A program made the position numbers and the translations under genes. Positions 17,248 to 26,083 of a DNA stretch of 64,000 nt are shown here, piece after piece. The notes under the pieces are model-generated. The model made no database searches. It was not told the origin of the DNA and worked only from the letters and a program-made list of their open reading frames with translations. The number at the start of each line of letters is the position of its first letter. Within the stretch, counting starts at the first letter, position 1. Source of the stretch: [Clostridium] clostridioforme AGR2157 (GTDB lineage Bacteria > Bacillota > Clostridia > Lachnospirales > Lachnospiraceae); the NCBI RefSeq assembly GCF_000424325.1, contig NZ_AUJR01000004.1:124001-188000 (forward strand), written 5' to 3'.

Positions 17248-19449
17248 ATGGCAATACAGTATCAGGAAAATGGAAGGATATTCACCCTTCACACGGACCA
17301 CTCCACATACCAGATGAAGGCAGATTCCTATGGGAATCTGCTTCATCTGTACTACGGAGACAGGACAGAGGGCTCCATGGAATATCTGCTTACCTTTGAG
17401 GACAGGGGGTTTTCACCCAACCCATATGAGGCCGGTGATGACAGGACCTATTCCCTGGATGCCCTTCCCCAGGAATATCCATATCAGGGGTCGGGGGACT
17501 TCAGAAGCCCTGCCTTTGCAGTGGAACAGGCTGACAGATCCTATGGACTGAATCTGCGCTATGCCGGATACGAAATAAGCAAAGGGAAATACAGCCTTCC
17601 CGGCCTTCCGGCCATGTATGGGGAGGGGCAGGAGGACGCAGAGAGCCTTAAGATACGCCTGACAGACGAGGTCAGCGGGCTGGCGGTTACTCTGCTCTAC
17701 GGCGTATTCCCCGGATACGACATTATTACCAGGGCAGTCTGTGTGGAAAATGGGGGGAATGGTCCGGCAGCCCTGAAACGGGTATACAGTGCATGTCTGG
17801 ACTTCCTCCACGGGGAATACGACCTGATTCAGTTTTACGGACGCCATGCAATGGAGCGCAATTTCCAGAGGACCGCCCTGTGTCACGGCGCCCAGGTCAT
17901 AGGGAGCCGCAGAGGGACTTCCAGCCACCAGTATAATCCATTTCTGATACTGGCAGGAAGGGAGACAACGGAAACCTCCGGGCCCTGTTACAGCATGTCC
18001 TTTGTGTACAGCGGACCCTTTAAGGCAGAGGCGGAGACGGACCAGTACGGTCAGACCAGGATGGCTATGGGGATTCAGGATGAGATGTTTTCCTATGAGC
18101 TTGAGCCGGGGGAGATTTTCTTTGGGCCTGAGGTAATCATGGGGTACAGCGGCCAGGGGCTGGGGACATTGTCACGCAGCATCCATAAGGCCATGCGCCA
18201 CAGCCTTTGCAGGGGGAAGTACAAGACTATTCCCAGGCCGGTTCTGATTAACAACTGGGAAGCCGCCTACTATGATTTTACCGGGGAAAAGATACTGGAT
18301 ATCGCAAGGCAGGCAAAGGACCTGGGTGTGGAAATGATGGTGCTGGACGATGGATGGTTCGGAAAGCGGGATTCGGATTTTTCCGGGCTGGGAGACTGGC
18401 AGGTAAACGAGAAAAAACTGGGCGGCTCCCTGACCAGCCTGGTTAGGCGGATTAACGGCCTGGGAATGAAATTCGGAATCTGGGTGGAGCCGGAGATGGT
18501 GTCTGAGGACAGCAGTCTTTACAGGGAACATCCGGACTGGGCCTTTGTTGTACCCGGAAGAAAGCCGGTCCGGGGCAGGAGCCAGCTGGTGCTGGATTTT
18601 TCAAGGAAAGAGGTGTCGGATTATATTTTTGACAGTATCTGCCAGGTCCTTGACAGCGCCCATATCGAGTATCTGAAATGGGACATGAACCGCAGCATAG
18701 CGGACGTATATTCGGCGGCAGGTAAAATGGCGGGAGGAAACAGTCCGGGCAGCATCCTGTACCGGTATATGCTGGGACTCTATGACTTCCTGGAGCGTCT
18801 GACGAAGCGCTATCCGGACCTTCTGATTGAGGGGTGCAGCGGCGGAGGCGGGCGTTTTGACGCAGGTATGCTGTATTACACGCCCCAAATCTGGTGCAGT
18901 GACAACACCGACGCAGTGGACCGCATCCGGATTCAGTACGGCACCTCCTTTGGCTACCCAATCAGCGCAGTTGGCTCTCATGTATCGGCAGTGCCAAACC
19001 ACCAGACAGGCAGAATCACGCCTATGAAGACCAGGGGAGTGGTTGCCATGGCGGGAAGCTTTGGGTATGAGCTGAATTTAAACGCCATATCAAATGAAGA
19101 TAAGAAATGCGTGAGGGAACAGATAGACGCGTACCATAAATACTGGCATCTGATTCATGACGGGGCGTATTACCGGCTGACCAATCCCTTTGAGGACAGG
19201 GAAGCCGCCGCGTGGCTCTTTGTGAGTGAGGATAAGGGGGAGGCGCTGTTAAATGCGGTGATCCTTAAGACCCACGGCAATCCTCTGTCATTGTATGTCC
19301 GCCTGGAGGGACTGGAGCCGGAGGCCATGTACAGGGATGAGGATACAGGGGCCGTATATCCGGGAGCAGGCCTTATGTCGGCCGGAATGCCCATACCGTC
19401 CATGAAGGGAGAATACCAGGCGTGGCAGGTACATTTAAGGAGGATATGA
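17248..19449 (+). CDS. Alpha-galactosidase, GH36
   Basis: A 733-residue cytoplasmic GH36 enzyme, the normal length. An N-terminal beta-supersandwich (to about residue 320) precedes the (beta/alpha)8 barrel. The barrel shows MVLDDGWFGKRD and GIWVEPEMV, the nucleophile aspartate in YLKWDMNR (D479), the substrate-binding ECSGGGGRFD-type loop and the acid/base aspartate in SDNTD (about D552). It hydrolyses alpha-1,6-galactose from melibiose, raffinose or stachyose. GGAGG sits 8 bp before the ATG. Placed after a dedicated ABC importer and ahead of an amylosucrase-like gene, it would convert imported raffinose to galactose plus sucrose. Confidence 0.95.
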   Translation: MAIQYQENGRIFTLHTDHSTYQMKADSYGNLLHLYYGDRTEGSMEYLLTFEDRGFSPNPYEAGDDRTYSLDALPQEYPYQGSGDFRSPAFAVEQADRSYGLNLRYAGYEISKGKYSLPGLPAMYGEGQEDAESLKIRLTDEVSGLAVTLLYGVFPGYDIITRAVCVENGGNGPAALKRVYSACLDFLHGEYDLIQFYGRHAMERNFQRTALCHGAQVIGSRRGTSSHQYNPFLILAGRETTETSGPCYSMSFVYSGPFKAEAETDQYGQTRMAMGIQDEMFSYELEPGEIFFGPEVIMGYSGQGLGTLSRSIHKAMRHSLCRGKYKTIPRPVLINNWEAAYYDFTGEKILDIARQAKDLGVEMMVLDDGWFGKRDSDFSGLGDWQVNEKKLGGSLTSLVRRINGLGMKFGIWVEPEMVSEDSSLYREHPDWAFVVPGRKPVRGRSQLVLDFSRKEVSDYIFDSICQVLDSAHIEYLKWDMNRSIADVYSAAGKMAGGNSPGSILYRYMLGLYDFLERLTKRYPDLLIEGCSGGGGRFDAGMLYYTPQIWCSDNTDAVDRIRIQYGTSFGYPISAVGSHVSAVPNHQTGRITPMKTRGVVAMAGSFGYELNLNAISNEDKKCVREQIDAYHKYWHLIHDGAYYRLTNPFEDREAAAWLFVSEDKGEALLNAVILKTHGNPLSLYVRLEGLEPEAMYRDEDTGAVYPGAGLMSAGMPIPSMKGEYQAWQVHLRRI

Positions 19450-19454
19450 TAGGG

Positions 19455-21299
19455 ATGAAGCGCGATAAAATCTACAAAGGACGCCTGGATAAGCATATGG
19501 ATGAACTGAAGTGGCTGTATATGGAGCTCTACAACAGCCAGGATATGTTTGACGGGCTGTTGGAGGGAATGGAGGGGTTTTACGTGGAGCGCACAGAACG
19601 GCTCAGAACTCTGGATGCTTCCAGGGAAGAGGACCCGTGCTGGTACAGAAAGAGCTCTATGCTGGGCATGATGATGTACGCGGATCATTTCGCGGGCAGC
19701 CTGAAAGGCGTGGAAGGAAAGCTGGATTATATTGAGCAGTGCCATGTGAATTATCTCCACCTTATGCCTCTCTTAGATACCCCCAGGGGACGCTCGGACG
19801 GTGGATATGCCGTATCTGACTTCAGAAAGGTGAGGGAGGATTTGGGAACCATGGAGGACCTGGAACAGCTGGCCCGTGACTGCCACGATAGAGGAATCAG
19901 CCTTTGCCTGGATTTTGTGATGAACCATACGTCGGAGGAGCATGAGTGGGCCAGAAGGGCAAGGGCAGGGGAGAAGGAATACCAGGACAGATACTTTTTC
20001 TTTGACAGCTGGACGGTTCCCTCCATGTTTGAGGAGACAGTGCCCCAGGTATTTCCCACCACGGCGCCGGGAAACTTCACCTATCTGCCGGAAACAGGAC
20101 AGCATGTGATGACCACCTTTTATCCCTATCAATGGGACCTGAATTACAGAAATCCCGTTGTCTTTAATGAGATGATGTTCAATTTCCTCTACCTGGCAAA
20201 CCGCGGGGTGGATGTACTGAGGATTGATGCGGTTCCCTACATATGGAAGGAATTGGGGACGGACTGCCGCAATCTTCCCAGGGTCCACACCATTGTCAGG
20301 ATGATGCGCATGATTGGAGAAATCGTGTGTCCCGGTATCCTGCTGCTGGGGGAAGTGGTCATGGAACCGGAGAAGGTGGCACCCTATTTTGGAACCGTGG
20401 AAAAGCCGGAATGCCATATGCTATACAATGTGACCACCATGGCAGCCATCTGGAATACGGCAGCCACAAAGGATGTAAGACTCTTAAAGAGCCAGATGGA
20501 GACGGTCAGTTCCCTGCCATCCACCTGCACCTTCCTCAATTATCTGCGGTGTCACGATGATATAGGCTGGGGACTGGATTACCCTCTTTTGGAGAAGTGG
20601 GGGATGAGACAGGTTCCCCATAAGAAATTTCTGAATGATTTCTTTACAGGCAGGATACCGGAGAGCTTCAGCCGGGGCGTCCTGTACAATGACGACCCGG
20701 TCACAGGCGACGCCCGGTTCTGCGGAACCACTGCCTCTATGTGCGGTGTGGAAAAGGCGGGATTCTGCCATGACAGGCAGGCCATGGAGAAGGCTGTCAG
20801 GCTGGATACCATGCTCCACGCATTCATGCTGTTTCAGTCGGGCATCCCTGTGCTGTACAGCGGGGACGAGGTGGCCCAGGTCAATGATTATACCTATAAG
20901 GACAATCCTGAAAAAGCGCCGGATTCCCGGTATATACACAGGGGAGATTTTCAGTGGGAACTGGCGGAACGGATAAATGAACCGGAAACAGTCCAGAATC
21001 GTATTTTCCATAATCTGGAACAGCTGGAGGCCATACGGGCCGGGGAACCCTTATTGGATGCCGGGTGTCCCTTCCGCACATTGGAGACTTGGGATAACTC
21101 TGTTCTGGGTATGGTAAGGCAGGGCGGCAGGGACGGAAAACTCATCGGTCTATTTAATTTCAGCGGAGAACGCCGCATTGCGTGGATTGATGAAAGGGAC
21201 GGCATGTATGGGGATATGGTTACAGGAGACCTCATGGAAGCATCCGGCGTCAGTCTGCCTGGTTACGGATTTCTGTGGATGAAGCGTCAGTGCGGATGA
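19455..21299 (+). CDS. Amylosucrase-like alpha-glucosyl enzyme, GH13_4
   Basis: A 614-residue GH13 protein aligning by eye along its full length with amylosucrases (GH13_4): HLMPLL then RSDGGYAVSDFR near residue 120, DFVMNHTSEEHEWA, nucleophile aspartate in LRIDAVPYIWK (D258), acid/base glutamate in LLLGEVV (E300) and HDDIGW with the stabilising aspartate (D368). Amylosucrases make alpha-1,4-glucan from sucrose with release of fructose; related sucrose hydrolases only hydrolyse it. AAGGAGG at 19437-19443 suits ATG 19455 (11 bp) better than ATG 19446 (2 bp), but the latter overlaps the GH36 stop and remains possible. It would use sucrose released by the upstream alpha-galactosidase. Polymerase versus hydrolase activity cannot be told from motifs. 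Confidence 0.85.
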   Translation: MKRDKIYKGRLDKHMDELKWLYMELYNSQDMFDGLLEGMEGFYVERTERLRTLDASREEDPCWYRKSSMLGMMMYADHFAGSLKGVEGKLDYIEQCHVNYLHLMPLLDTPRGRSDGGYAVSDFRKVREDLGTMEDLEQLARDCHDRGISLCLDFVMNHTSEEHEWARRARAGEKEYQDRYFFFDSWTVPSMFEETVPQVFPTTAPGNFTYLPETGQHVMTTFYPYQWDLNYRNPVVFNEMMFNFLYLANRGVDVLRIDAVPYIWKELGTDCRNLPRVHTIVRMMRMIGEIVCPGILLLGEVVMEPEKVAPYFGTVEKPECHMLYNVTTMAAIWNTAATKDVRLLKSQMETVSSLPSTCTFLNYLRCHDDIGWGLDYPLLEKWGMRQVPHKKFLNDFFTGRIPESFSRGVLYNDDPVTGDARFCGTTASMCGVEKAGFCHDRQAMEKAVRLDTMLHAFMLFQSGIPVLYSGDEVAQVNDYTYKDNPEKAPDSRYIHRGDFQWELAERINEPETVQNRIFHNLEQLEAIRAGEPLLDAGCPFRTLETWDNSVLGMVRQGGRDGKLIGLFNFSGERRIAWIDERDGMYGDMVTGDLMEASGVSLPGYGFLWMKRQCG

Positions 21300-21646
21300 C
21301 AAAGCCATATTCCGCTGTGCTGTTGTCCGCCCACCGGCAGTTTACGCGGAACCCTCTCAAAATACCTGCTTCCATATAGGAAGACATATCAGAACTCAGC
21401 ATGGCTGCCCCGTTGACATTCAGGGAAAAACCGGCTGTGCTGCCGGAACAGGCCAGGGTAAATTCCTCTGTGGCCTGTTCATTGTATTTAGGGGAACCGT
21501 CATCGTGATGCCGACAATGACACTCAGGTGCTTCAGATTGCCGGGCTCTCCGTTGCCATAATCAATGCCCTGCCGCACATTAAGGAACTGTGCGATGTGG
21601 TGGTGGCTGACAATGACCACGACGGCTGTGCCGAGGCAGTGGACCG
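21300..21646. other. Gap between GH13 gene and histidine kinase, with HAD remnant
   Basis: A 347-bp interval without an intact gene. The last ~150 bp carry a HAD-like fragment listed separately. The first ~190 bp contain no repeat, terminator or promoter that I could support. A minus-strand frame is open through much of it but has no start or ribosome site. Confidence 0.5.
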
Positions 21647-21665
21647 TTACCTGCCGGATGCATGA
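21500..21665 (+). pseudogene. C-terminal remnant of a HAD-superfamily (Cof-type) hydrolase
   Basis: The frame ending at TGA 21663-21665 reads DADNDTQVLQIAGLSVAI, then ELCDVVVADNDHDGCAEAV. This matches the last ~50 residues of Cof-type HAD phosphatases (GDSxND block, AGLSVAM, then the DGVAEAI tail). No upstream portion, start codon or ribosome site is present, so this is a 3' fragment. It overlaps the 3' end of the histidine kinase on the other strand by 19 bp. Confidence 0.6.
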
Positions 21666-22987
21666 GACTCAGGTTCGGCAGGCAGGCGGACCAGGAAACA
21701 GGCGCCTCCGTCCGGTGAATCCGATACGCTTATGGTGCCTCTGTGGAGTTGTACCAGTTCCTTTGCAATACTGAGCCCCAGCCCGTAATTCTGCTTGTGG
21801 CTTCTGGCGCTGTCTCCCCGGTAGAACCGGTTAAATATATGTTTCTTTGTCTCGTCGTCCATGCCGCAGCCCTGGTCTGATACGGTGAGGCAGACCATGC
21901 TCCGGCCGCGGGAGAGCAGATGCTTATCCGTCTGTACGGATGCGGCCAGACTGACACTGCAGCCTCTTGGCGTGTAGCGCAGGGCATTGTCCAGGAGGAC
22001 GGCAAAAATCTGTTCCAGGCGGTTTTCATCGCCGGATACCCTGGGCAGGGAGGTTTCGGGCAGGTCCAGCTTCAGGCAGACTCCCTTGTCCTGGTACAGC
22101 GGCTCAAACCGCTCGTAGATACTGATTAGAAGGGTATCCATGTCCAGGGAGGAGGTCCTGAGGCTCCATTGTCCGGTGTCGGCTGAGGCCAGAAGCAGCA
22201 TGTCGCCCACCAGACAGGACATGCGGGAACACTCCCGGTCCATATTATCCATGAATTTCTCCCTTTGGTCAGGGGCTGTCCGTGCAGCGCATATGCTGGA
22301 GCGGATGACCGCAAGGGGAGCCCTCAGCTCATGGGATGCTGCCGCTATGAATTCATTCTGTTGTTTCTGGCTTTCCGCCAATGGTTTTAAGGACTTTCCC
22401 ACCAATACCCAGCTGACGGACATCAGCGCGGCGATGCCGGCCAGATTGAGAAGAAAGAACAGGATACCCTGCCGGTACAGGCCGAATCCCATGGGGTCCT
22501 TGTAGGCAAGCAGTGTCAGGCTCTGAAAGCCTGTCCGTGTGGGAAGGACAAGCACGCTGCCCAGATAGGTGTCATTGCAGTCCCCAGTCACCGTAAATAC
22601 AGAGCTCCTGAGCAGGGATGAGGATACCGGCCTTGATGACGGGTCAATGCGCTCGGACATGGCGGCTTCCCTGGCCCGCATGATTAAAGTGTCCCGACCG
22701 CTGGCCGGAGTCCAGGAACCGCGGTAAAGGAGAGGCTTGCCGTTGTCCTCGATATGTATAATCAGGCGGTTATCGCTCTCCAGCCTGGACAGCCAGGTGC
22801 AGCTGATAGTGGTGCCGGACTGGAGCCGGGAGGTGATGTTAAGGATTTGGTTTTGAAAGGAAACCAGGGTTTTTTTGTTGAATTCCCTGGCGCTTATGAC
22901 CAGGATGCCGATGACCACCAGGGTCAGAATCAGTCCGGTGGTAATGGTAAAAAGGGCGGTGAGCTGCCGCCGGAGCCGTTTAATCAT
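21647..22987 (-). CDS. Two-component sensor histidine kinase
   Basis: A 446-residue membrane sensor: helix 1 at about residues 10-32, an extracellular domain to about 172, helix 2 at about 174-196, then HisKA with the phosphorylated histidine in AAASHELRAPL (H219). The ATPase domain has the N box (EQIFAVLLDNALRYTP), the G1 motif DQGCGMDDE and a G2-like GLGLSIAKELV. Its start overlaps the response regulator stop by 8 bp, so the two are cotranscribed and coupled. The adjacent divergent operon with a large binding lipoprotein is the probable target; the signal is unknown. Confidence 0.93.
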   Translation of the reverse strand: MIKRLRRQLTALFTITTGLILTLVVIGILVISAREFNKKTLVSFQNQILNITSRLQSGTTISCTWLSRLESDNRLIIHIEDNGKPLLYRGSWTPASGRDTLIMRAREAAMSERIDPSSRPVSSSLLRSSVFTVTGDCNDTYLGSVLVLPTRTGFQSLTLLAYKDPMGFGLYRQGILFFLLNLAGIAALMSVSWVLVGKSLKPLAESQKQQNEFIAAASHELRAPLAVIRSSICAARTAPDQREKFMDNMDRECSRMSCLVGDMLLLASADTGQWSLRTSSLDMDTLLISIYERFEPLYQDKGVCLKLDLPETSLPRVSGDENRLEQIFAVLLDNALRYTPRGCSVSLAASVQTDKHLLSRGRSMVCLTVSDQGCGMDDETKKHIFNRFYRGDSARSHKQNYGLGLSIAKELVQLHRGTISVSDSPDGGACFLVRLPAEPESHASGR

Positions 22988-23666
22988 GGGTCCCTCCGTT
23001 TTCCAGGCGGTATCCGATTCCGTGGACCGTCTTAATCTGGGGCAGGGCTCCTATGGATTTGAGGCGCCGCCTCAGAAAATAGATATAGTTGTCCAGATTC
23101 CCCTCCTCCACATCGGAGTCGGGACCCCATATGTAAGACAGAATCAGCCCTCTGGGAAGGACCTGGCCTGCGTTGCGAATCAGGTATTCCATCAGGGCGG
23201 ATTCACGTTTGCTCAGCTGCAGGGTTCCCTGGGGACCTGTGAGCTCCCTTTTCTCCGGGTCCAGGCTGATGTTGGAGCAGGCGGCCGCGGGACTCTGCTT
23301 AAAATTACCCGGCCGCCTGGTTAGGGCCCGGATTCTGGCAAGCAGTTCCTCCGCGGCATAGGGCTTCACCAGATAATCGTCGGCGCCCGCGTCCAGGCCG
23401 TCAATCCTGTCGTTGATGCCGTCCAGGGCAGTGGTGATGATGACCGGCGTGGCAATATTCATTCTCCTTAAGCCGCCCAGGACGCTGAGTCCGTCCATCT
23501 GGGGAAGCATCCGGTCCAGTATGATTACATCGTAGGGGTATTCAGCCGCATAATAAAAGGCTTCCTGCCCCTGGCCGCAGCAGTCAGTCTCGTATCCCGC
23601 CCGCTCTAACTGGAGCTTTATGGCGTCACATAATTCCTTATCATCTTCAACCAATAAAATCCGCAT
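22980..23666 (-). CDS. Response regulator, OmpR/PhoB family
   Basis: 228 residues from the preferred ATG at 23666 (MRILLVEDD), which has GAGGA 8 bp upstream; a longer in-frame start at 23714 has no site. Receiver domain: acidic pocket EDD at 7-9, phospho-aspartate D51 in IILDRMLP, switch threonine in ITTALDG and lysine in VKPYAAEE. The C-terminal winged HTH is complete (LSKRESALMEYLIRNAG, IYFLRRRLKSIG, HGIGYRLE). It is divergent from the binding lipoprotein operon with a 16-bp inverted repeat between them, suggesting direct control of that operon. Confidence 0.94.
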   Translation of the reverse strand: MRILLVEDDKELCDAIKLQLERAGYETDCCGQGQEAFYYAAEYPYDVIILDRMLPQMDGLSVLGGLRRMNIATPVIITTALDGINDRIDGLDAGADDYLVKPYAAEELLARIRALTRRPGNFKQSPAAACSNISLDPEKRELTGPQGTLQLSKRESALMEYLIRNAGQVLPRGLILSYIWGPDSDVEEGNLDNYIYFLRRRLKSIGALPQIKTVHGIGYRLENGGTHD

Positions 23667-23710
23667 TGTTCCATCCTCATTGTCATTAATATATGAAACC
23701 ATTATATCAG

Positions 23711-23781
23711 ACAAATCTCTAAAAAATCTAAAAGAAATTTTTCCATTTTTTCAGTTTTTTTAGAGATTTGTTTGATATGAT
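23711..23781. promoter_or_regulatory. Inverted repeat plus -10 between two-component genes and divergent operon
   Basis: ACAAATCTCTAAAAAA at 23711-23726 is exactly repeated in reverse complement at 23756-23771, with 29 bp between. Just downstream is TATGAT (23776-23781) without a recognisable -35, so the right arm covers where a -35 would be. This is the layout expected for an OmpR-type activated promoter reading into the lipoprotein operon. Confidence 0.5.
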
Positions 23782-23818
23782 ACATGGGACATGAATATTG
23801 TCCAGGAGGAGAATTACA

Positions 23819-26083
23819 ATGAAAAAGAAACTTATGAGCCTGTGTCTGGCTGTCAGCATACTGGCAGGATGCCTGTGGGGCTGCGCTAACCCGTCCGGTA
23901 CAGCAGGCGGCAGCACAAGTGAACAGCAGACGGAATCAAAGAGACAGGAGGAAAAGCAGCAGCAGGAGGGCCCAAGGGGAAGATACGCGGAGAGCAGTAT
24001 AGGCATTCCCCTGGAAGAAGGGGAGACAGCCGCCGATATCATCCAGACAGAGGACCAGGTCCTGGAGCTGTATACGGTCAAGGACAAAAAAGCTTACAGA
24101 TACATATGGACGGGTGAAAAATGGGAGAAACAGGACAACAGCCTGCTGGAGGGACTGGAGTTTCCTTACGGGACCCTGCACATGATATGGGGGGAGGATG
24201 GAAACCGGTATGTGCTGTACCAGGGCGGGGATGATTATAAGACATTCATGATGAAACTGACAGAGGGGCAGGAGCCTCTGATGCTTCTGGACCAGGTCTT
24301 TTCCGCCAAAAATGAACGGGAATATTACGATGTGAGGCCTGACTTTGCGGCGGTGTCGGAGGAGGGACTTATTTTCCTGTCCCACAGCAGGGTGACGGAC
24401 GTGTACACGCCTGAGGGCGACCTGGTTCTTACCCTGCCCCAGAAGTGGAGTTCCATGGAATGGAAGGACTCGGGCCTGCTCATGGGGAACAGATATATCA
24501 CGAACGGCGACAGCTCCTATATCAGCTACGATATTTCCGGCATGTCAGCGTCCGCCAAAGAGGAGATACCATTCCAGTCACCGGATTTTGACATGTGGGC
24601 TCCCATGGCATCTGACGGAAGCGGGGGAATATACATTGCCAATCCCCGGGGAATCCACCATATGAATCAGGGGGGAAGCCTGTGGGAGACCGTGGCTGAC
24701 GGCACCCTTAATTCCCTGAGCCTTCCAAGCGCTAATCTCAGGAAGCTGTTTGTGGGAAACCAGAATGACTTTTATGTCTGGATGACCCAGGATGAGAAGG
24801 AAGAACTGAAACATTATACATATGACCCGCAGATGCCTTCCGTGCCCACCCAGACACTGACTGTATACGGGCTGAATCTGGAAGAGACAGATACCATTCG
24901 CCAGGCAGCTTCCATGTTCCAGCTGGAACACCCGGATGTCAGGGTGGAATTGATTGACGGCCAGACCTCGGCAGGCAGCACCACGGTATCCGACACCATA
25001 AGGGCCCTGAATACAGAGCTTTTAGGCGGAAATGGGGCGGACCTGCTGGTTCTGGACGGTCTCCCGGCGGAGTCCTATATAAAAAAGGGGATTCTTGAGG
25101 ACATGAAGGAATACTTAAGTCCCATGATAGCTTCGGGAGAGCTGATGGAGCAGGTGTCAAAGCCTTATACAGAGGAAAGCGGGAGTATTTACCAGATTCC
25201 CACCAGGATGACGCTGCTGGCTGCCTATGGGGACAGCCAGGCCGTAGCCAGCCTTGTGTCCATGGAAGCCATGAGAGCCTACCAGAAGGATTCGTCCAAT
25301 CTTCCCCTGCGGCCCAAGACAAATTATGAGAGTCTGCTGCGTCAGATTCTGATGCTGAAATACGATGAAATCGTGGATATGCATACGGGAAAGCCGTATC
25401 CGGATAAAATTAAGGAACTGTTGGAGACCGTGAAGGTCCTGGGTGAGGCAAACGGTGCCAAGCCTGCCTTTGACGAGTCTGAGGATGGTGGACGGGGCAA
25501 TGTCTACAACCTTATTCCGGGAGCGGATGGACTGCTGACAAGCGAATACAACTGTGTGGACCAGGGTATGAGTGCCATTGCAATCGACAAGATAGGAGGC
25601 ATGTACGATGTCCTGCTGCCTCTGGCAGTACAGAGAAAGCACGGATTCACTATGGAAAATGTAAATGCATCCTACCTGCCGGCAGGTACCATGGGAATCA
25701 ACCAGGCCTGCCGGAACAAGGAGATGGCAAGGGAATTCATTCTCTTTGTGCTGGGACGTGATGTCCAGTCAAAGGACCTTTCAGACGGCCTTCCGGTCAA
25801 TGCCCTGGCAGCCCGTGACTGGGTGGGGCGGGAAAATACAAGCGGTACATCCATTGCTGTCAGCGGAGCTGACGGTTACGAGCTGACAGGCAGCTGGCCC
25901 ACAAAGGAAGAACGCCTGCTGGTATTTGATACCGCAGCCAGGGCGGATCATCCCATTCGGATGGACCGGGTTTTGACGGATATTATCATCAATGAGACAA
26001 AAGGATTTTTTGAGGGGAAACTGTCCCTGGAACAGGCAGCTCAGAATGCGCAGAACAAAGCAATGTTGTATTTTTCAGAGTAG
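23819..26083 (+). CDS. Large ABC solute-binding lipoprotein with extra N-terminal domain
   Basis: A 754-residue surface lipoprotein; the lipobox is SILAGC, and AGGAGGA lies 8 bp before the ATG. A Ser/Gln-rich linker precedes a ~280-residue domain with repeating strand-rich, aromatic segments (NRYVLYQGG, GLIFLSHSRV, GGIYIANPRGI, NDFYVWMT), which looks like a beta-propeller. From about residue 345 the protein becomes a family 1 solute-binding module (LTVYGLNLEE, GADLLVLDGLPAE, YQIPTRMTLLAAYG, LPAGTMGINQ). Ordinary sugar binders are ~430 residues, so the first domain is additional. It heads an operon with two permeases, a HlyD-like protein and a MacB-core-like protein. The ligand is unknown. Confidence 0.8.
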   Translation: MKKKLMSLCLAVSILAGCLWGCANPSGTAGGSTSEQQTESKRQEEKQQQEGPRGRYAESSIGIPLEEGETAADIIQTEDQVLELYTVKDKKAYRYIWTGEKWEKQDNSLLEGLEFPYGTLHMIWGEDGNRYVLYQGGDDYKTFMMKLTEGQEPLMLLDQVFSAKNEREYYDVRPDFAAVSEEGLIFLSHSRVTDVYTPEGDLVLTLPQKWSSMEWKDSGLLMGNRYITNGDSSYISYDISGMSASAKEEIPFQSPDFDMWAPMASDGSGGIYIANPRGIHHMNQGGSLWETVADGTLNSLSLPSANLRKLFVGNQNDFYVWMTQDEKEELKHYTYDPQMPSVPTQTLTVYGLNLEETDTIRQAASMFQLEHPDVRVELIDGQTSAGSTTVSDTIRALNTELLGGNGADLLVLDGLPAESYIKKGILEDMKEYLSPMIASGELMEQVSKPYTEESGSIYQIPTRMTLLAAYGDSQAVASLVSMEAMRAYQKDSSNLPLRPKTNYESLLRQILMLKYDEIVDMHTGKPYPDKIKELLETVKVLGEANGAKPAFDESEDGGRGNVYNLIPGADGLLTSEYNCVDQGMSAIAIDKIGGMYDVLLPLAVQRKHGFTMENVNASYLPAGTMGINQACRNKEMAREFILFVLGRDVQSKDLSDGLPVNALAARDWVGRENTSGTSIAVSGADGYELTGSWPTKEERLLVFDTAARADHPIRMDRVLTDIIINETKGFFEGKLSLEQAAQNAQNKAMLYFSE

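Noticed and set aside
21256-21500. A minus-strand frame of about 75 codons open across the gap after the GH13 gene.
   Set aside because: It has no start codon or ribosome site, runs into the antisense of a clear gene, and matches no family I recognise; probably chance.
25992-26046. Longer N-terminal extension of the first permease starting at 25992.
   Set aside because: It would overlap the binding-protein gene by ~90 bp and adds cysteine/arginine-rich residues unlike permease N-termini.
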